64,000 nt of DNA from Gnetum montanum (taxonomy: Eukaryota > Streptophyta > Gnetopsida > Gnetales > Gnetaceae). Made by a program: the position numbers and the translations under genes. The notes under the pieces are model-generated. The model did no database searches. It saw nothing but the letters and a program-made list of their open reading frames with translations, and was not told the origin of the DNA. Where the stretch lies: positions 208,991 through 272,990 of the forward strand of contig MNCI01002198.1 in assembly GCA_015680685.1 (NCBI GenBank), in the 5' to 3' direction. Positions 21,805 to 33,603 of the stretch are shown here, one piece after another (the first letter of the stretch is position 1; each line of letters starts with the position of its first letter).

Positions 21805-23900
21805 TATATCATATATTTCAAATATATGATTTTCAAAAACCAAATTCAAATGGACGCTATGAAGGTAAAGGCTGATAGAAATTAACCAACTTCTAAGAAT
21901 GTTGAGGAAGGTAAGAATGTTTCTTAGTTTAGCAAGTTTTTATAGATGGTTCATAAAAAATGTTAGGGATATTTTGTGGTCTATGTTTGCTTTGTTGAAG
22001 AAAAATAAAGATTTTAAGAGGGATAATGAAACCCATGGGAGCTTTAACTTGTTGAAAGTAAAGATTACCAATGAATTGATGCTTAGAATTTCAAATTTTT
22101 AGAAGCTTTTTTAGGTGTATGTGGATGTAAGTGAACTTGCCATTGGTGGGATACATTCATAAGAAGGTTGGCTTGTGGCTTTCTTTTCTAAAAATTTTAA
22201 TGAGTTAAGAGAAAAATATAGCATATATGAGAAGTAGTTGTACAATATTCTTCAAGTAATCAAGCATTGGAGGCATTATTTGTTGCCCAAGTAGTTTAAC
22301 TTGACGATGGATGAAAAAACACTTAAATTTATAAACTTAAGAAAGGACTTAAGTGTAAAGCATATGAAGTGGGTTGCATAGTTACAAGAGTTTAATTTTC
22401 TTTTGAAGCAAAAAAGTGGAAAAGCCAATGTGGTGGCTGATGTGTTATCAAGGGTGCATGTGGTTAGTTTCAATGTACCTTATGTAAAAGGTACAAATGA
22501 TTTTTCTTCTTTTTATGAGAATGATATTGATTTTGGGTAGGTTTGAAGGAGCCTCAAAGATCCATTCATAAGTCGGATAGGCTAGTGTAGGAACGATCAT
22601 ATTCAAGATAAACTATTATTTAAAAATGGAAAAGTATGTATTTCTAATTATGGTTTTATGAAAAATATTTTGTTTGAAAAGAATTGTAGTAGCATGGCAA
22701 GTCACATGGGTAGGGATAAAACATTAGAACTTATGGGTAGGTACTATTTTTGGTCTAGTATGGCAATTGAAGGTTTGAAATTTGTGAAGGAGTGTTTGAC
22801 TTGTGAATGGACATTGTATACTTTTGCAAATTCCCAAGGATCCATGGGAAAGTATGTCTATGGATTTTGTGAGTGGTATTCCAAAACAAAATGTGGGAAT
22901 GGTGTAATTTTAATTATTGTTGATAAGTTCTTCAAGATGACACACTTTATTCTATGCAAGAAGGTGAATGATGCTTCTCATGTTGCAAATTTGTTTTCCT
23001 AGCATTTTGTGAAGTTGCATGGAATTTTTTTGAATATTGTTCGTAAGAGACTCCAAATTCACAATTTACTTTTAGAGGTTTCTTTTGAAAATTTTAGGGA
23101 AAATTTGAATTTTTCTAGTGCATATCATCTACAATCTAATGGTTGAGGTGGTGAATAAATCCTTAATAAAAATATTAAGATGTTTGTATGATAGATAGTT
23201 AAATAGATGGAAAACCTTGTTGTGTCATGCTGAGTTTTCATACAATAATGCTTTTCATGCTAGTATTGGAAAAAGCCCATTTGAGGTAAACTATGAGTTT
23301 TGTCCAAAGATGATTGACACTTTGAAGAGCTTTAATGGGGTACCTCCAGTTAGTGCTAATTTTGTGTAAGAGATGAGGGATCTCCATGCATAAGGAATAT
23401 TGAGGAGAAGAAGGATAAATATAGAGTTCTTAAAAGGAATGAGGAAAAATAGAAGTCTACTTTTGTTATTGATGATTTGGTTTGGATGCACTTGAAGAAG
23501 AAGTAGTTGAAAGGTGTTAACTTCTCTAAGTTGAAAGCCAACAAGATGGGACCTTTCAAAATCAAGCCTAAAATCAACAATAGTACTTTTGAGATTGATT
23601 TACCAAATGATGTTGATATGTATTTTTTATTTAATATTTTAGATCTTGTATACTATCATGGAATAGTTGATAAGGAGACCATATAGGGTATGATCGATGA
23701 GTTGAAAGGGACTATTGATTGGTCTAAGTTTTCAATGGAGAGGAAGGTAATTGTACTCAAGAAGAGAAAATATTCTAGCACTTGAGGAGTCAAGAGGCAT
23801 GAATATTTGATCCACTGGAAGGATCAATCCATGAATGATGTTGTATGAGTCCATTAGACTAATATTCATGAAGGGGAGATCACTTCAATCCCTAGTTCCT
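21805..23900 (+). pseudogene. Chromovirus pol pseudogene, truncated at RT (element D)
   Basis: Starts inside RT, in register with minus-strand element C (YLEHVVSKNQIW equivalent at 21805-21850). RT thumb/connection is at 21899-22102 (FLSLASFYRWFIKNVRDI), and RNase H runs to about 22460 (FFSKNFNELREKYSIYEK, KANVVADVLSRV). The integrase zinc domain is at 22658-22800 (SHMGRDKTLELM, KECLTCEW) and the core and C-terminus run to 23640 (GPFKIKPKINNS). Near 23790-23850 a chromodomain-like remnant reads RHEYLIHWKDQSMNDVV. The frame is broken throughout. The 5' half is missing beyond the copia array. Confidence 0.8.
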
Positions 23901-23922
23901 TGTTCACATGAGTTCACTTTTT

Positions 23923-23937
23923 GAAGGATGGGAGAGC
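23923..23937 (+). other. Polypurine tract of chromovirus element D
   Basis: GAAGGATGGGAGAGC precedes the LTR. The equivalent in element C (minus, about 39345-39360) reads GAAGGATGAAAGAGA. Confidence 0.6.
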
Positions 23938-24957
23938 TAGAGTAGGGACATCTCTTTCAATCCTATTGTTTTTTCCTGTGTGTATGTTGTGCAAGTTTTA
24001 GGCTCTATGGAGACATCTTAGAGGTCAACTAGATGTCTTGTCTAGGAGTTGAAATTATGCAGGAGATGTCTTAACTTCAAAGAAGATGTCTTAGTCGAAT
24101 GTGAAACTTCTTAGAGAAGATGTCTTACTCTTAGAGGAGATTTCTTAGAAAAGATGTCTCATCAAACTAGAAGACATCTTAAGGAAGATGTCTTATCAAA
24201 CTAAGAGATGTCTTGCAAAGAAGAAGACACCTTGGCCAAGGAGGAGACATCTTCCAACAAGAATAGATGTCTTCTTTGAAAGCTAGTTTTTGATAAGAGA
24301 CATCTTTTGAAGGCCAGAGATGACTTGTACAGTTAGGAAAGCTTCCAAAATTAGCCATCCTAATTCAAGAAATAGCCAAGGTAAGTTGGAAAGTGATGAA
24401 AAAAATTGGAGAAAAGGTGAGAAGATCATGGAAACAACTGAAAAGTGTTAAGTTGAGTTAAGGAAGGGTTTTAGGTTTCTTATCTTCCTATTATCCATAA
24501 ATATTGATGTAATTCATAATTTTTGGTATCATAAGTAAGAAAGAGAGCTCTTCAGTGTGGAGATCTTAGTAAGAGAGTGTGTGAGAGCACATTAAGTGCA
24601 ATTGGTGAATGTAGCTCCAAGATCAATTGTGTGGTGTATTAGCTTATGTACTCTATTCTCTTATCTCACTTGTGAGTTAAGATCTTAGTCTTGGGTTATG
24701 ACAAAGATTTTCTATTGGTTATGTCTTGCATTAAGAAAAACCATTATGGGATTGTAGAGTCTCATGCTTTACAATATTTTTTGAGTGTGAAAGGTTTTGG
24801 ATGTTGTTGATATTGGAAACCATGTTATAATTTTCTAATTAATTAATTAAAGATGGGTATTTTTCCTTTTTTTTTTAGAAAATTAATTATATTTTCATAA
24901 TATCTAGATTTAGTGTTTGAAGATGATTAATTAGTGCAGTGAACCTGCTCCAAGCAT
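23938..24957 (+). repeat. Chromovirus 3' LTR (element D)
   Basis: About 1 kb, ending CTCCAAGCA. It aligns with the minus-strand LTR at 44075-45044. The U3 part (24020-24310) carries a dozen GATGTC/GACATC motifs, many as AAGATGTCTT or AGACATCTT in both orientations. A TATA-like CCATAAATATT lies near 24495. Both exact ends are estimates from the two-copy comparison. Confidence 0.75.
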
Positions 24958-26093
24958 CAAGCACCTTTCTTATCTTAGGATCATTCATAGGTAAGAAATT
25001 TTTCAAATTGAAGGTAATCTTACTTTTCAATTCTAGTTTTCCCTATAATAGCCCTATCCATGACATCACGAAGACTTCATTTACATTCAAGGGGACTTCA
25101 AAATTGAGTTTTTTCTCTAGATTCGTCTTAAGAACACTCTTTTCTTGTGATTTTCCTACATATTTAGGATTGCAGTACTTTTGAAAATAGATTTAGATCT
25201 CAAAATTATAGTTACTCCAAGCTCTAATTTTTTTGAAAATGCTTGCTTAATTTACTCAAATTAAAATATTTACCTCTTTAGTTGTCCTTAATCATTTAAA
25301 TTTATATAATTTTAATAGCAAGTGATGACAAACATTTAAGTATTTACATAATTATGATCATATGAGAATTAATGACTTGAGTTGGCTTAAAATCATATTT
25401 TATTCAATTTCAAGGATAAAAATATTTTATTAGGTAGCAAAGCCACTTAATTCTCTTATTTTGATATCACTTTTATATAACTTATCAAGAGTTTAGAAGG
25501 CTTGTTCTATAGGGTTTATTTCTTGGATTTTTATTTCATTTTGGTTTGGGATAATCATAATGGATTCCTAGTAGAGGGAATTAATCATGTGTTTTATTAT
25601 GCTTAACATATCCTCCTCCAATGTTACCAAATTTATTTCCATAACATCCTTCTTTGTTTCTTTCTTGAGTTAGGTGTTCCTATATTACATCCACTTTATC
25701 TTTAATTCATAACACCACATAGGTTAAATACTTTATCCAATGTTCCTATAGAAGATGTATATTATAGCTACTAGTATGTCTTGTTGTTGTATTTGAAGGC
25801 TGAAGAACATATTCCATCATATATTATAACACTTTAAGTTTCTTATGCATGGTCTCCATTATCCTATGAGTAACATAATTATGCTTCCTCTCATTCTTTT
25901 AGTTTCTTATTCTTGCCCCCATATTATTCATTTCCTTCATCTTACTCTTATAGTTTCTTTAGATAATTTTGAACTGTCACATCTCTTTCATCTTTCTTCA
26001 ATTACTACATCAACAACCATTCTATTTCCTTCTTCTATACTTGTTAGTCATTAACTTCTTTGTGGAACATATCATGTCCTTAATCAAATTATA
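24958..26093. other. Intergenic, weak unidentified coding trace
   Basis: On the minus strand at about 25180-24940 a frame with a single stop reads KLNFEVPLNVNEVFVMSWIG, then FNLKNFLPMNDPKIRKVLDA. I do not recognise the product. The frame runs toward the LTR edge of element D, so chance cannot be excluded. The rest (25200-26093) is AT-rich and shows nothing assignable, though part may be the internal region of the minus-strand element whose primer site is at 26094. Confidence 0.3.
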
Positions 26094-26107
26094 GAGCTTT
26101 GATACCA
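26094..26107 (-). other. Primer-binding site, initiator Met-tRNA
   Basis: In minus sense TGGTATCAAAGCTC abuts an LTR end (CTCTAACA) at 26108. This indicates a minus-strand LTR element whose body lay to the left. Confidence 0.6.
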
Positions 26108-26891
26108 TGTTAGAGATAGGTATGTTTTTATGCTCTTATCCAACTTTAATGTATTAGGATTGATTTTCTAAGTATTATAATGAGATTTCTAACATAAACT
26201 TAACATTCTTATCGCATTCATATTTCTCTAATTTGTAACTTACGATGTGTCACAAATTTCTTCATTTTAATAGTTGTAAATAAGTTATATTATATTATGA
26301 GAATTTTTGTTCTAACTTATTATAGTCAAAGTTTCATTCTTAACTAAGTTCTTAATAAACCCAACTTCACATTATTTATTATACTTCATTAAGTTCCTAC
26401 TATACTTCATGGACTTCTATTATGACTAACTTAGCTTCACTATGCTTATAGATTAGATCTCATAAGTCTTTTTTATTGTAATCTTCTAGAAGTCTTTCTC
26501 TTCTTATTTAAGAAATAAGATGTAGGATTGCAATAATCTCCCTTATCTCCTACAATACCGACTCATCGGTTTTGATGAATAGAATTGACTACTACTAATT
26601 CATCTTAGTATTCATAAGTTGCAAAGCTAAGGAATTAATTTTATGAAAGTTACTATGAACTTCCTCTTATGAACACTAATTATTCTAAGACTTTATTTCT
26701 TTTTTAAGTTTATTATACTTCTTGTATTATTTGTAGTCCATTTTTCTTCTACTTCTTTCTCAATTCCTTAATTTTGGAATTGAGATTTACCTTTATATTT
26801 AATCAAGACTTATGATTGTTCTTGGGATTCATCATATAGTTGCAAAATAAAGTTGTTACGAATTATTTCACTTGTTTTTTATATTGTATAT
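26108..26891 (-). repeat. Partial minus-strand 5' LTR, cut by gypsy-2
   Basis: Lies between the primer site and the gypsy-2 insertion. Its end (CTCTAACA in element sense) resembles the LTR end beside the primer site at 47848, so both probably belong to one copia-type family. I could not locate its other end beyond gypsy-2. Confidence 0.45.
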
Positions 26892-27793
26892 TAATGAGCA
26901 ATGGGTATCCCCTATGCCCAACCATACGAACCACAAGTGTTCATGTGTCATTCGGTCAAATTCCATGGGTGGAACTAGTATGATATCTAGATTGTTAAGC
27001 ACTGATCGTAGGTCGCTATCTTCTCACTTGGACTAGTAGTAGCTTTGTCATGCATGGCTTAGTCCAAAGTGAGACATATGATTATTGATGTTGTTGTGAA
27101 CCTTAAAATAACTAAATAATAATACATAAATTAATTATTTAATTTTAATTGATAATAAAATTAAATTCTAAACTATCCTAAGGATGATGAGTATCAATTT
27201 CCATCTTGCTATACATGTTTTGAACTCATGTATCAACTATTGGGATTACCAAGTGCTATGATATTGGGCAAACCAAGCAATAATGCTACTAGGATTACTA
27301 AGCGAATACATGTTTATACTTGAAACTAGTCACACTCATTCTACCAATTGATTACATTCATGGAAATGTAAATATTAACTAAGTACATAGAAAGTAAATT
27401 ACATTAAAAGAAAATCTATTCTAAGTCAAAGTATTGCAATGAATATGAATCAATCTTTATCTCATTGTCATTCATGGAGTGTGTGCAGGTACAATGTCAC
27501 TCAAATAAGTTGTTGCATAATTGACTTAAATCCATAGTGTAGGTATTCATTGACTATTTGCTAAGATTACAAGGAAAAACTGCAAGAGTCTAGCTATCCT
27601 ATTATTGAATGGTTCCAAATACATGGGAGGTGCTCACATATTTATAGATTTTAGCCAACAAAGCATTGATGCATATATACCAATGCATCTAAGATGCATT
27701 GATGGGGATGCACTAATGCATCTAAGATGCATTGATGAGGCTTCATTGATAAGGGTGCATCAACAAAGTTACTTGACAGATGGTGTTTCATCA
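26892..27793 (-). repeat. Gypsy-2 3' LTR
   Basis: Plus-strand ends are TAATGAGCAATGGG and GTGTTTCATCA. A TATA box in minus sense (ATCTATAAATATG) lies at about 27638-27650, with two perfect palindromes just upstream in element sense (27682-27733). Confidence 0.85.
27682..27733 (-). promoter_or_regulatory. Two 19-bp palindromes in gypsy-2 U3
   Basis: AATGCATCTAAGATGCATT occurs at 27682-27700 and again at 27715-27733. Each has 9-bp perfect arms around a single A. They lie about 35-95 bases upstream of the TATA box in element sense. The other LTR copy (about 33440-33540) keeps only worn versions. Confidence 0.6.
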
Positions 27794-29800
27794 TATTCCC
27801 ACAACTGATGAAAAACTCATCCTTGAGTTATATATAAATGGATGACATCCATTACAAAAATTGTAAGGTGACCAAGACTAGATGAGTATGCATTACCAAA
27901 CTTGAGTGCCAGATTACAAAATTTTATTTGAGTGGATACATTACAAAATGACAAAGAGATTAGATAAATATCAAAGTTTATAAAATTTCATAAGTCTTTA
28001 AAAACTTGCTAATGATGAATCTTCATGTTGTTCCTAGGGGTGGCAGTTTTTTAAACCTTGGTTATTATGTTGGCGCTTCTCTTTTATGTAGAACATTTTG
28101 ACGTATGGACTAAAATTTCTCCTCATCAACCCATGGGTTTCTAGCTAGTGAACATGCAATGTTTGAGTTTTAATTCTTGTTTATGCTACTTGTCCATGGG
28201 CATGTCCTCCTCTTAGCCTCTTTTCCTTTCCTTGCAAAAGATCTTTAAGCTTAGGCATTTCTTTTGGAATCTTCTGCAATCATCGAAGAATCTATGTTAG
28301 TTTTGTTCATTTTTTCTTTAATGATTAACTATTTTTGAATCCTTGGTTAGCTAAAACTTAAAAATAATTCAGCATTTAGGCTTAAGGTGATTACAAAATA
28401 CTATTCCTAAGGCTATGAGATAACTAAACTCATCATGTTATTTAAGTTATTTTGATTATTTTTATTATTAATTACCAAAGGTTTGGTTGATAAGATGGCC
28501 AAGAAATATTGAATTTGGAGGATAGTTTAATATAAAAGCATTAAAAATCAATAGATATTGATGAGAAGTAGTCTTAAAATCATGATATCCTTGAAGATGT
28601 ATGGTTTGGTTTAGAGCCATGATCAATAAAAGTCATGCAAGTGGATCCTTCCCAAAGTAGGCTCTTGCCATAATGTCCTTGCATAACCACTTCTATAGAT
28701 GTCCATGGACATCTTAGAAGTTAAATGTAGATCATGAATTTATCTAATAGCACACAACTATCCTGGTTAGGATTCTTCACAATACTATACAAAATCATTA
28801 GGCTCATAAGAACATGCAGTAGTTAGGTGAATAGTGGGATGAAAAGGAATTACAGAGATTGGGATGTAAGTTAATTAACCATGTCCACAATAGGTTCTTA
28901 TGTTAATTGTGATTAATATGACCATCACACATATTTGTCCAAGTTTCAACCAATTCCATACCATTAATAGTGGTCTTACATTGATGTGTCCCTTCTTGCC
29001 TATGATCATGAATTCAAAAAAACCATAGAGAATGAGCAACACTCCAAAAATAGAAGAAGGGAGAAAGAGCTTTAGTTAGAGGGGTAGCTTCAGGCATGGG
29101 TAACATGTCTTTTTAGCCCCATAACTAGTGCTTGTATCCATTTATTGTGTCTAAGGGGTGTGATTTAAATTTTCATGTTTTTTTTGTTTTTTTGAATCAT
29201 GAGGAACTACATCATGTAAAGACATGCTTTCTATTTATTGGTCAATGATTAGGAGTGATGGTACATTCTTGTAGAAGTCATAAATCACAAGAAGGAAGTC
29301 AAGAAGAGAATCTAACAAATCCCCTTGAGGTCACATCCTTTGTCATTCCCACTTGGTCTTTTCCTCTTTCTTTAAGGCATAATGATTAGTAATTAATTTT
29401 AGTTTCATGTGAGAAGAACCATATTGTTTTCATGATAAATTTTTTTTTTAGTAAAACTAGAGGAATGGATGATGTGGTCTCACTACATTACATAATTATT
29501 TACCTAACCATCTTGATAGCATAGGACAAAGATCCAACACATGGTGTTGACTTCTGCATCATCATTGGCAATATCATTATTAACAAAAAAACATTGTAAT
29601 CATTCATAAAATTTAAAAGAAATAACCCCAAAAAAGAGAAAACTATAAAGAAAAGAAAAAAAAGGAAGAAATAGAAAACATATTAAGAATTGAAAAATTT
29701 TGAAGAAATAAAAAAATGATAAAAAATTATAAAACAAAAAGTGAAAATGCACTTATTAGTTCTTGATTCAAGATGGAGCATCTCCCCCACAACTAAACTC
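27794..29800 (-). other. Gypsy-2 3' untranslated region
   Basis: Aligns with 5383-7340 of gypsy-1, beginning with a polypurine tract (GTTGTGGGAATA in element sense) beside the LTR. Conserved blocks include GCATGGGTAACATGTC and CATCTCCCCCACAACTAA. No reading frame of note. Confidence 0.65.
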
Positions 29801-30849
29801 ATGGGTAAGTATTCAGAAAATGGATTGCACATTTCCTTGGTTATGCACAATAAGTTTTCCATTTATTATCTTTAGTGATTTGAGTTTTCATTGGTTAGCA
29901 TGTTTAACATTGATGATAATAAGATTTTAGTCATCTAGAGACATATATTTAGTTGGACTAGAAGATGTTATCTTGTTAGATGATCTAGATATGTTTTCTT
30001 TTTAATTTTTGATTTTGGTTCTTAGGTCTTGATGCTTAACAATTTCTTCTGGTGTATAGTCAAAGTGTAAGATGTCCTTTTCTAAGTTCTCTATTTGGTT
30101 CATTTTCTTAGGACTAGAACTAATAAGTAGGTTGGATATTTCCTTGCATCTTTTGAATGGTTTGGTATTCTCATTTTCTAGCCATTAGGTGTCTTTTGGT
30201 TTAGTAGCTATTGTGTAGACATAGTTTTGCACAAACACTTATTCCTTAATTTTGTTGTGAGTTGGTATAGGGATCATGTTAATACTTTGAAGTTTTGGCC
30301 CATAAATACTTCCTTTATCATTATTAGTGATGCATGGAATTTTCTATCTCTTCACAGTGATAGGTTCATCTTTTATGTTTTGTGTTGGACTGGTGATAGC
30401 TGTTGGCTTTTGCACAAGATTAGAAGACATTGTTTTAGGGAGGAAGGAGGTTACACTAGTTTGTTCTTATGCTAGTTCTAATGAGCTAGTAGGTATACTA
30501 GTTTTATTTACTTGTGTGGAAACTATTTTAAAGAAAGGACATTTCTAAGACCTTTGCTAAGATCTACTAACATTATCATTCACTTGTATGTTCATGACAC
30601 AAGTGACATTCTTTTGTTGAGGTTGTGGTGCCAATCCTTCTTGCATTGTTGGTGGCGATGTATGCTAGAGGGAAGTATGAGAGTATTGAGTATGTGATAG
30701 ATAACGAAAGACATGGGATGGTGATCTTACAAGAGATGTTCCAAGTTGATGGTATTCAAGAGGGTAGTAGTAGTATGTTGAGGTACGAGAAATAGAACCA
30801 TTCAGAGAAATAGGATGTTGAACATAATATCCATAAGGGCTCGATTAGT
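29801..30849 (-). other. Gypsy-2 deletion zone where pol should be
   Basis: In gypsy-1 the corresponding interval holds about 3.5-4 kb of protease, RT, RNase H and integrase. Here only about 1 kb lies between the conserved 3' region and gag, and none of those motifs is visible on the minus strand. Part of it may be decayed sequence from between gag and protease. Short plus-strand frames in this stretch look like shadows. Confidence 0.5.
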
Positions 30850-32563
30850 AATAGGAATATTGCTTATTTCTTCATGGCATCCCCCATGACTATGGGTTTT
30901 GTCATTGTTGATAGTACTCTTAAGGTTGAGAGGAGTCCTTCTTGGATAATGTTGTTCGTTGTAGGACTATCTATAATTATCTTGTGGATAGGGCTATCTC
31001 CTGGTCATTTGCTTTTCCACAAACTTGAGATTCAAAGAGAAATCCCTAGACTCTTTTAGATATAACATAATTGGGCAATAGTCCTTTGGATGTTCATATT
31101 GATATATGTTACATCCATCTTCCACCTTTAAATTTGAGTTTGCAACCTCTTCTACTATGACTATTTTTCCTTTTTGCCAATAATTATTCTTGCCTGTTTC
31201 CTTATTCTTTTTGCTCTTCTTGTCTTGATTAATGTATCCTACTTTACCTTCTCCTCAATGATTTTCAAGTTGGTTGTAATTTTTTCTTCCATCAATTCTC
31301 ACATCTTATCTATCCTTGCTTCAATTTCCATGATAGATTCTTATATTGGCAATGTTTTGTGTGAAATCAACTCATCAAGAGCTGCCTCTTTTTCCTGATG
31401 ATAAATATGGTCCTCCCTTTTGTGAAAAGTTGGGTCCTAGTTATATTCCTCTACACTTTCCCTTTTGCATAGCTCTTCTTCTACTTTTGCCACCTATTCA
31501 ATTAGCCTTTGATTTGATGGATTGTCAAGTTAAATAATTTTCCTTAGGCATAGATCCCAAGGGTCTCCCATGTTTTGTTACAAAGCCTATTTATGATGTG
31601 AAAAAGCTACTCTTTTTGAGAAAATCCATGGCATGGACATCTATGCAATAGAGAATAGTATCTACCCAAGGTTGCATCAATGGATTTATGATTCTCTTGC
31701 TTCCATCATTGAATTTTTTTCTTAGATTAGATACTCATGAATAAGTTTGGCATTTTTCATTGAAGAGCTCAAGAATTATGAACCACTATTGGATTAAATT
31801 TGGTTCCAACTATCTATACCAACTTTTAGATTATTCTATTAGTGTCTTAGGAAAGAGGTTAAACTTTTGCCACTTACTTTCAATGTTTTGTAACCTGCAA
31901 GCATTCTTGAAGGCTTGTTAATGATGTTGTGAATTAGAATTATAGCCTCCCTTAAATTTAGAAATATTATTCATATTAAGCCATTTGATGCAGCTTTCCC
32001 TATGATGCCTATGAGATATTTGAACTACCTCCCTAATTTGTATCATGTTCCTAGTAGCCAATAAGGATTCATCATCATCAGACATGTCATGGTCATAATC
32101 TCTATTTCTATTTGTTTGATAGTGATGGTCTTGTCTATGATTACCTTGATGTCTTTCATCTTGTCTTTAATCTCTATTTCTATCTTCATCTTGACCTCTG
32201 AGTGTATCTCTATCTTCATACCTATGTTCATCTTTGTCAGAACTAGACAATGAAGAGGAAGAGGAAGATGGTGAACCGGAAGAATCACCATGGCTCCTAT
32301 ATCTCTCCCTGTGGTCCCTTGATTTATCTCTTCTAGATTTAGAGGAGGTCTTAGGCCTTGATACCCTCCTTGTTCAAGGACTTACTCCATCCTCTCTAGG
32401 ATTACCTCCATCAGTAACATAGTCTTTTAATGTAGAAAGGGTCTAAATGAGCATATGAGACCCCCACTTGTAGTGGTTCACTCCAATTCTCTTCAGTATA
32501 GATCATGTCATTTCTCCTACTAGTGTCCTCATCATGTAATGGATTATTGGCCCTATGTGAAGA
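30850..32563 (-). pseudogene. Gypsy-2 gag pseudogene
   Basis: The start at 32563 reads MSSSHRANNPLHDEDTSRRN, matching the gypsy-1 gag start. The N-terminal part is very rich in Arg, Ser and Asp/Glu (about 32400-32050), then a capsid-like stretch follows. A Cys/His segment near 31070-31115 reads CNIYQYEHPKDYC, in which Tyr has replaced the second Cys of a CCHC-like knuckle. Stops and frameshifts are scattered through it. Confidence 0.7.
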
Positions 32564-32679
32564 AGACATGTTTTCAATTAATAATGTATGTCTTAAAATA
32601 TTAATATTTTTTAAAAGTAAACTGTTAAGGATTTACAACGATCGTTTATAATATAACCAATCTAGATTACTAGCACCAT

Positions 32680-32697
32680 CCCTAGCAACGATTCTAA
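32680..32697 (-). other. Gypsy-2 primer-binding site (worn)
   Basis: In element sense TTAGAATCGTTGCTAGGG sits where gypsy-1 has TTGGCACCATTGCTAAGG. Confidence 0.55.
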
Positions 32698-33598
32698 TGA
32701 TGAGTAGTGGGTATCTCCTACGCCCAACCATATGAATCACAAGCGTTCATATGCAATTTAGTTGAATTCTATGGATGGAACTAGTGTGGTATCTAGATTA
32801 TTAAGCATTGATCATAGGTCGCTTTTTCACATATGGTTTAGTTCAAAGTGAGGCATATGATTATTGATGTTGTTGTGGGCTTTAAACTAACTAAATAATA
32901 ATATATAAATTAATTATTTAATCTAATTAATAATAAAATTAAATCCTAAACTATCCTAAGGGTGATGAGTGTTTGTTTCCAACTTTTTGTACACATCCTA
33001 AACTCATGCATCCATCATGGGGACTACTAAGTGTTATGCTACTGGATGAACCAAGTAATAATGCTACTAGAATTACCAAGCCAATACATGCTTACACTTG
33101 AAATTGGTCAGGCTCATTCCACCGATTGATTAACGTGCATGGAAATGTAAATATTAACAAAGTACATAAAAAGTAAATTGTATTGAAAGTAAATCTATTC
33201 TAAGTCAAACTGCTATAATGAATATGAATCAATGTTGATCTTATTGCTATTCATGAAATGTGTATAGGTACAATGCCACTTGAATATGACACTATACAAC
33301 TGACTCAAATTCACACTGCAGGCAGTCATTAATTGTTTGCTAAGATTATAGGAGAAAACTACACGAGTTTAGCTACACTATTGATCAAATGGTGCCAAAT
33401 ACATGGTAGGTGCTCACATAATTATAGATTTTAGATGATAGAGCATTAATGCATATGTGCCAAGGAATCTAAGATGTGTTGATAGGGATGACTCAACGCA
33501 TCCTCATCAACACATGCACCAACGCATCTAAGATACTTGACAAGGATGTGTCAACGAGCCTTTGTCGATAAAATTACCCAATAGATGGTGTTTCATCA
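32698..33598 (-). repeat. Gypsy-2 5' LTR
   Basis: Plus-strand ends are TGATGAGTAGTGGG and GTGTTTCATCA. Aligns throughout with 26892-27793. Confidence 0.85.
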
Positions 33599-33603
33599 CT
33601 TAT

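Larger units (their letters stand above)
26892..33598 (-). mobile_element. Gypsy-2: pol-less Ty3/gypsy element
   Basis: A minus-strand element with two ~0.9-kb LTRs (26892-27793 and 32698-33598), a degenerate primer site and a gag related to gypsy-1. It shares a long 3' untranslated region with gypsy-1. The internal region is about 4.9 kb against 8.3 kb in gypsy-1. I find no RT, RNase H or integrase between the gag end (~30850) and the 3' untranslated region (~29800). It is a deletion derivative or a non-autonomous partner of the gypsy-1 group. Flanking pentamers TATAT and CTTAT match at three of five positions, compatible with an old target duplication. Confidence 0.8.

Noticed and set aside
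24939-25184. Plus-strand 81-codon frame as a gene
   Set aside because: It lies opposite a minus-strand trace with better continuity, has no recognisable domain and starts in an LTR.
27605-27808. Plus-strand frame with repeated MHLRCID as a repeat protein
   Set aside because: The repetition is the U3 palindrome of the gypsy-2 LTR read in frame.
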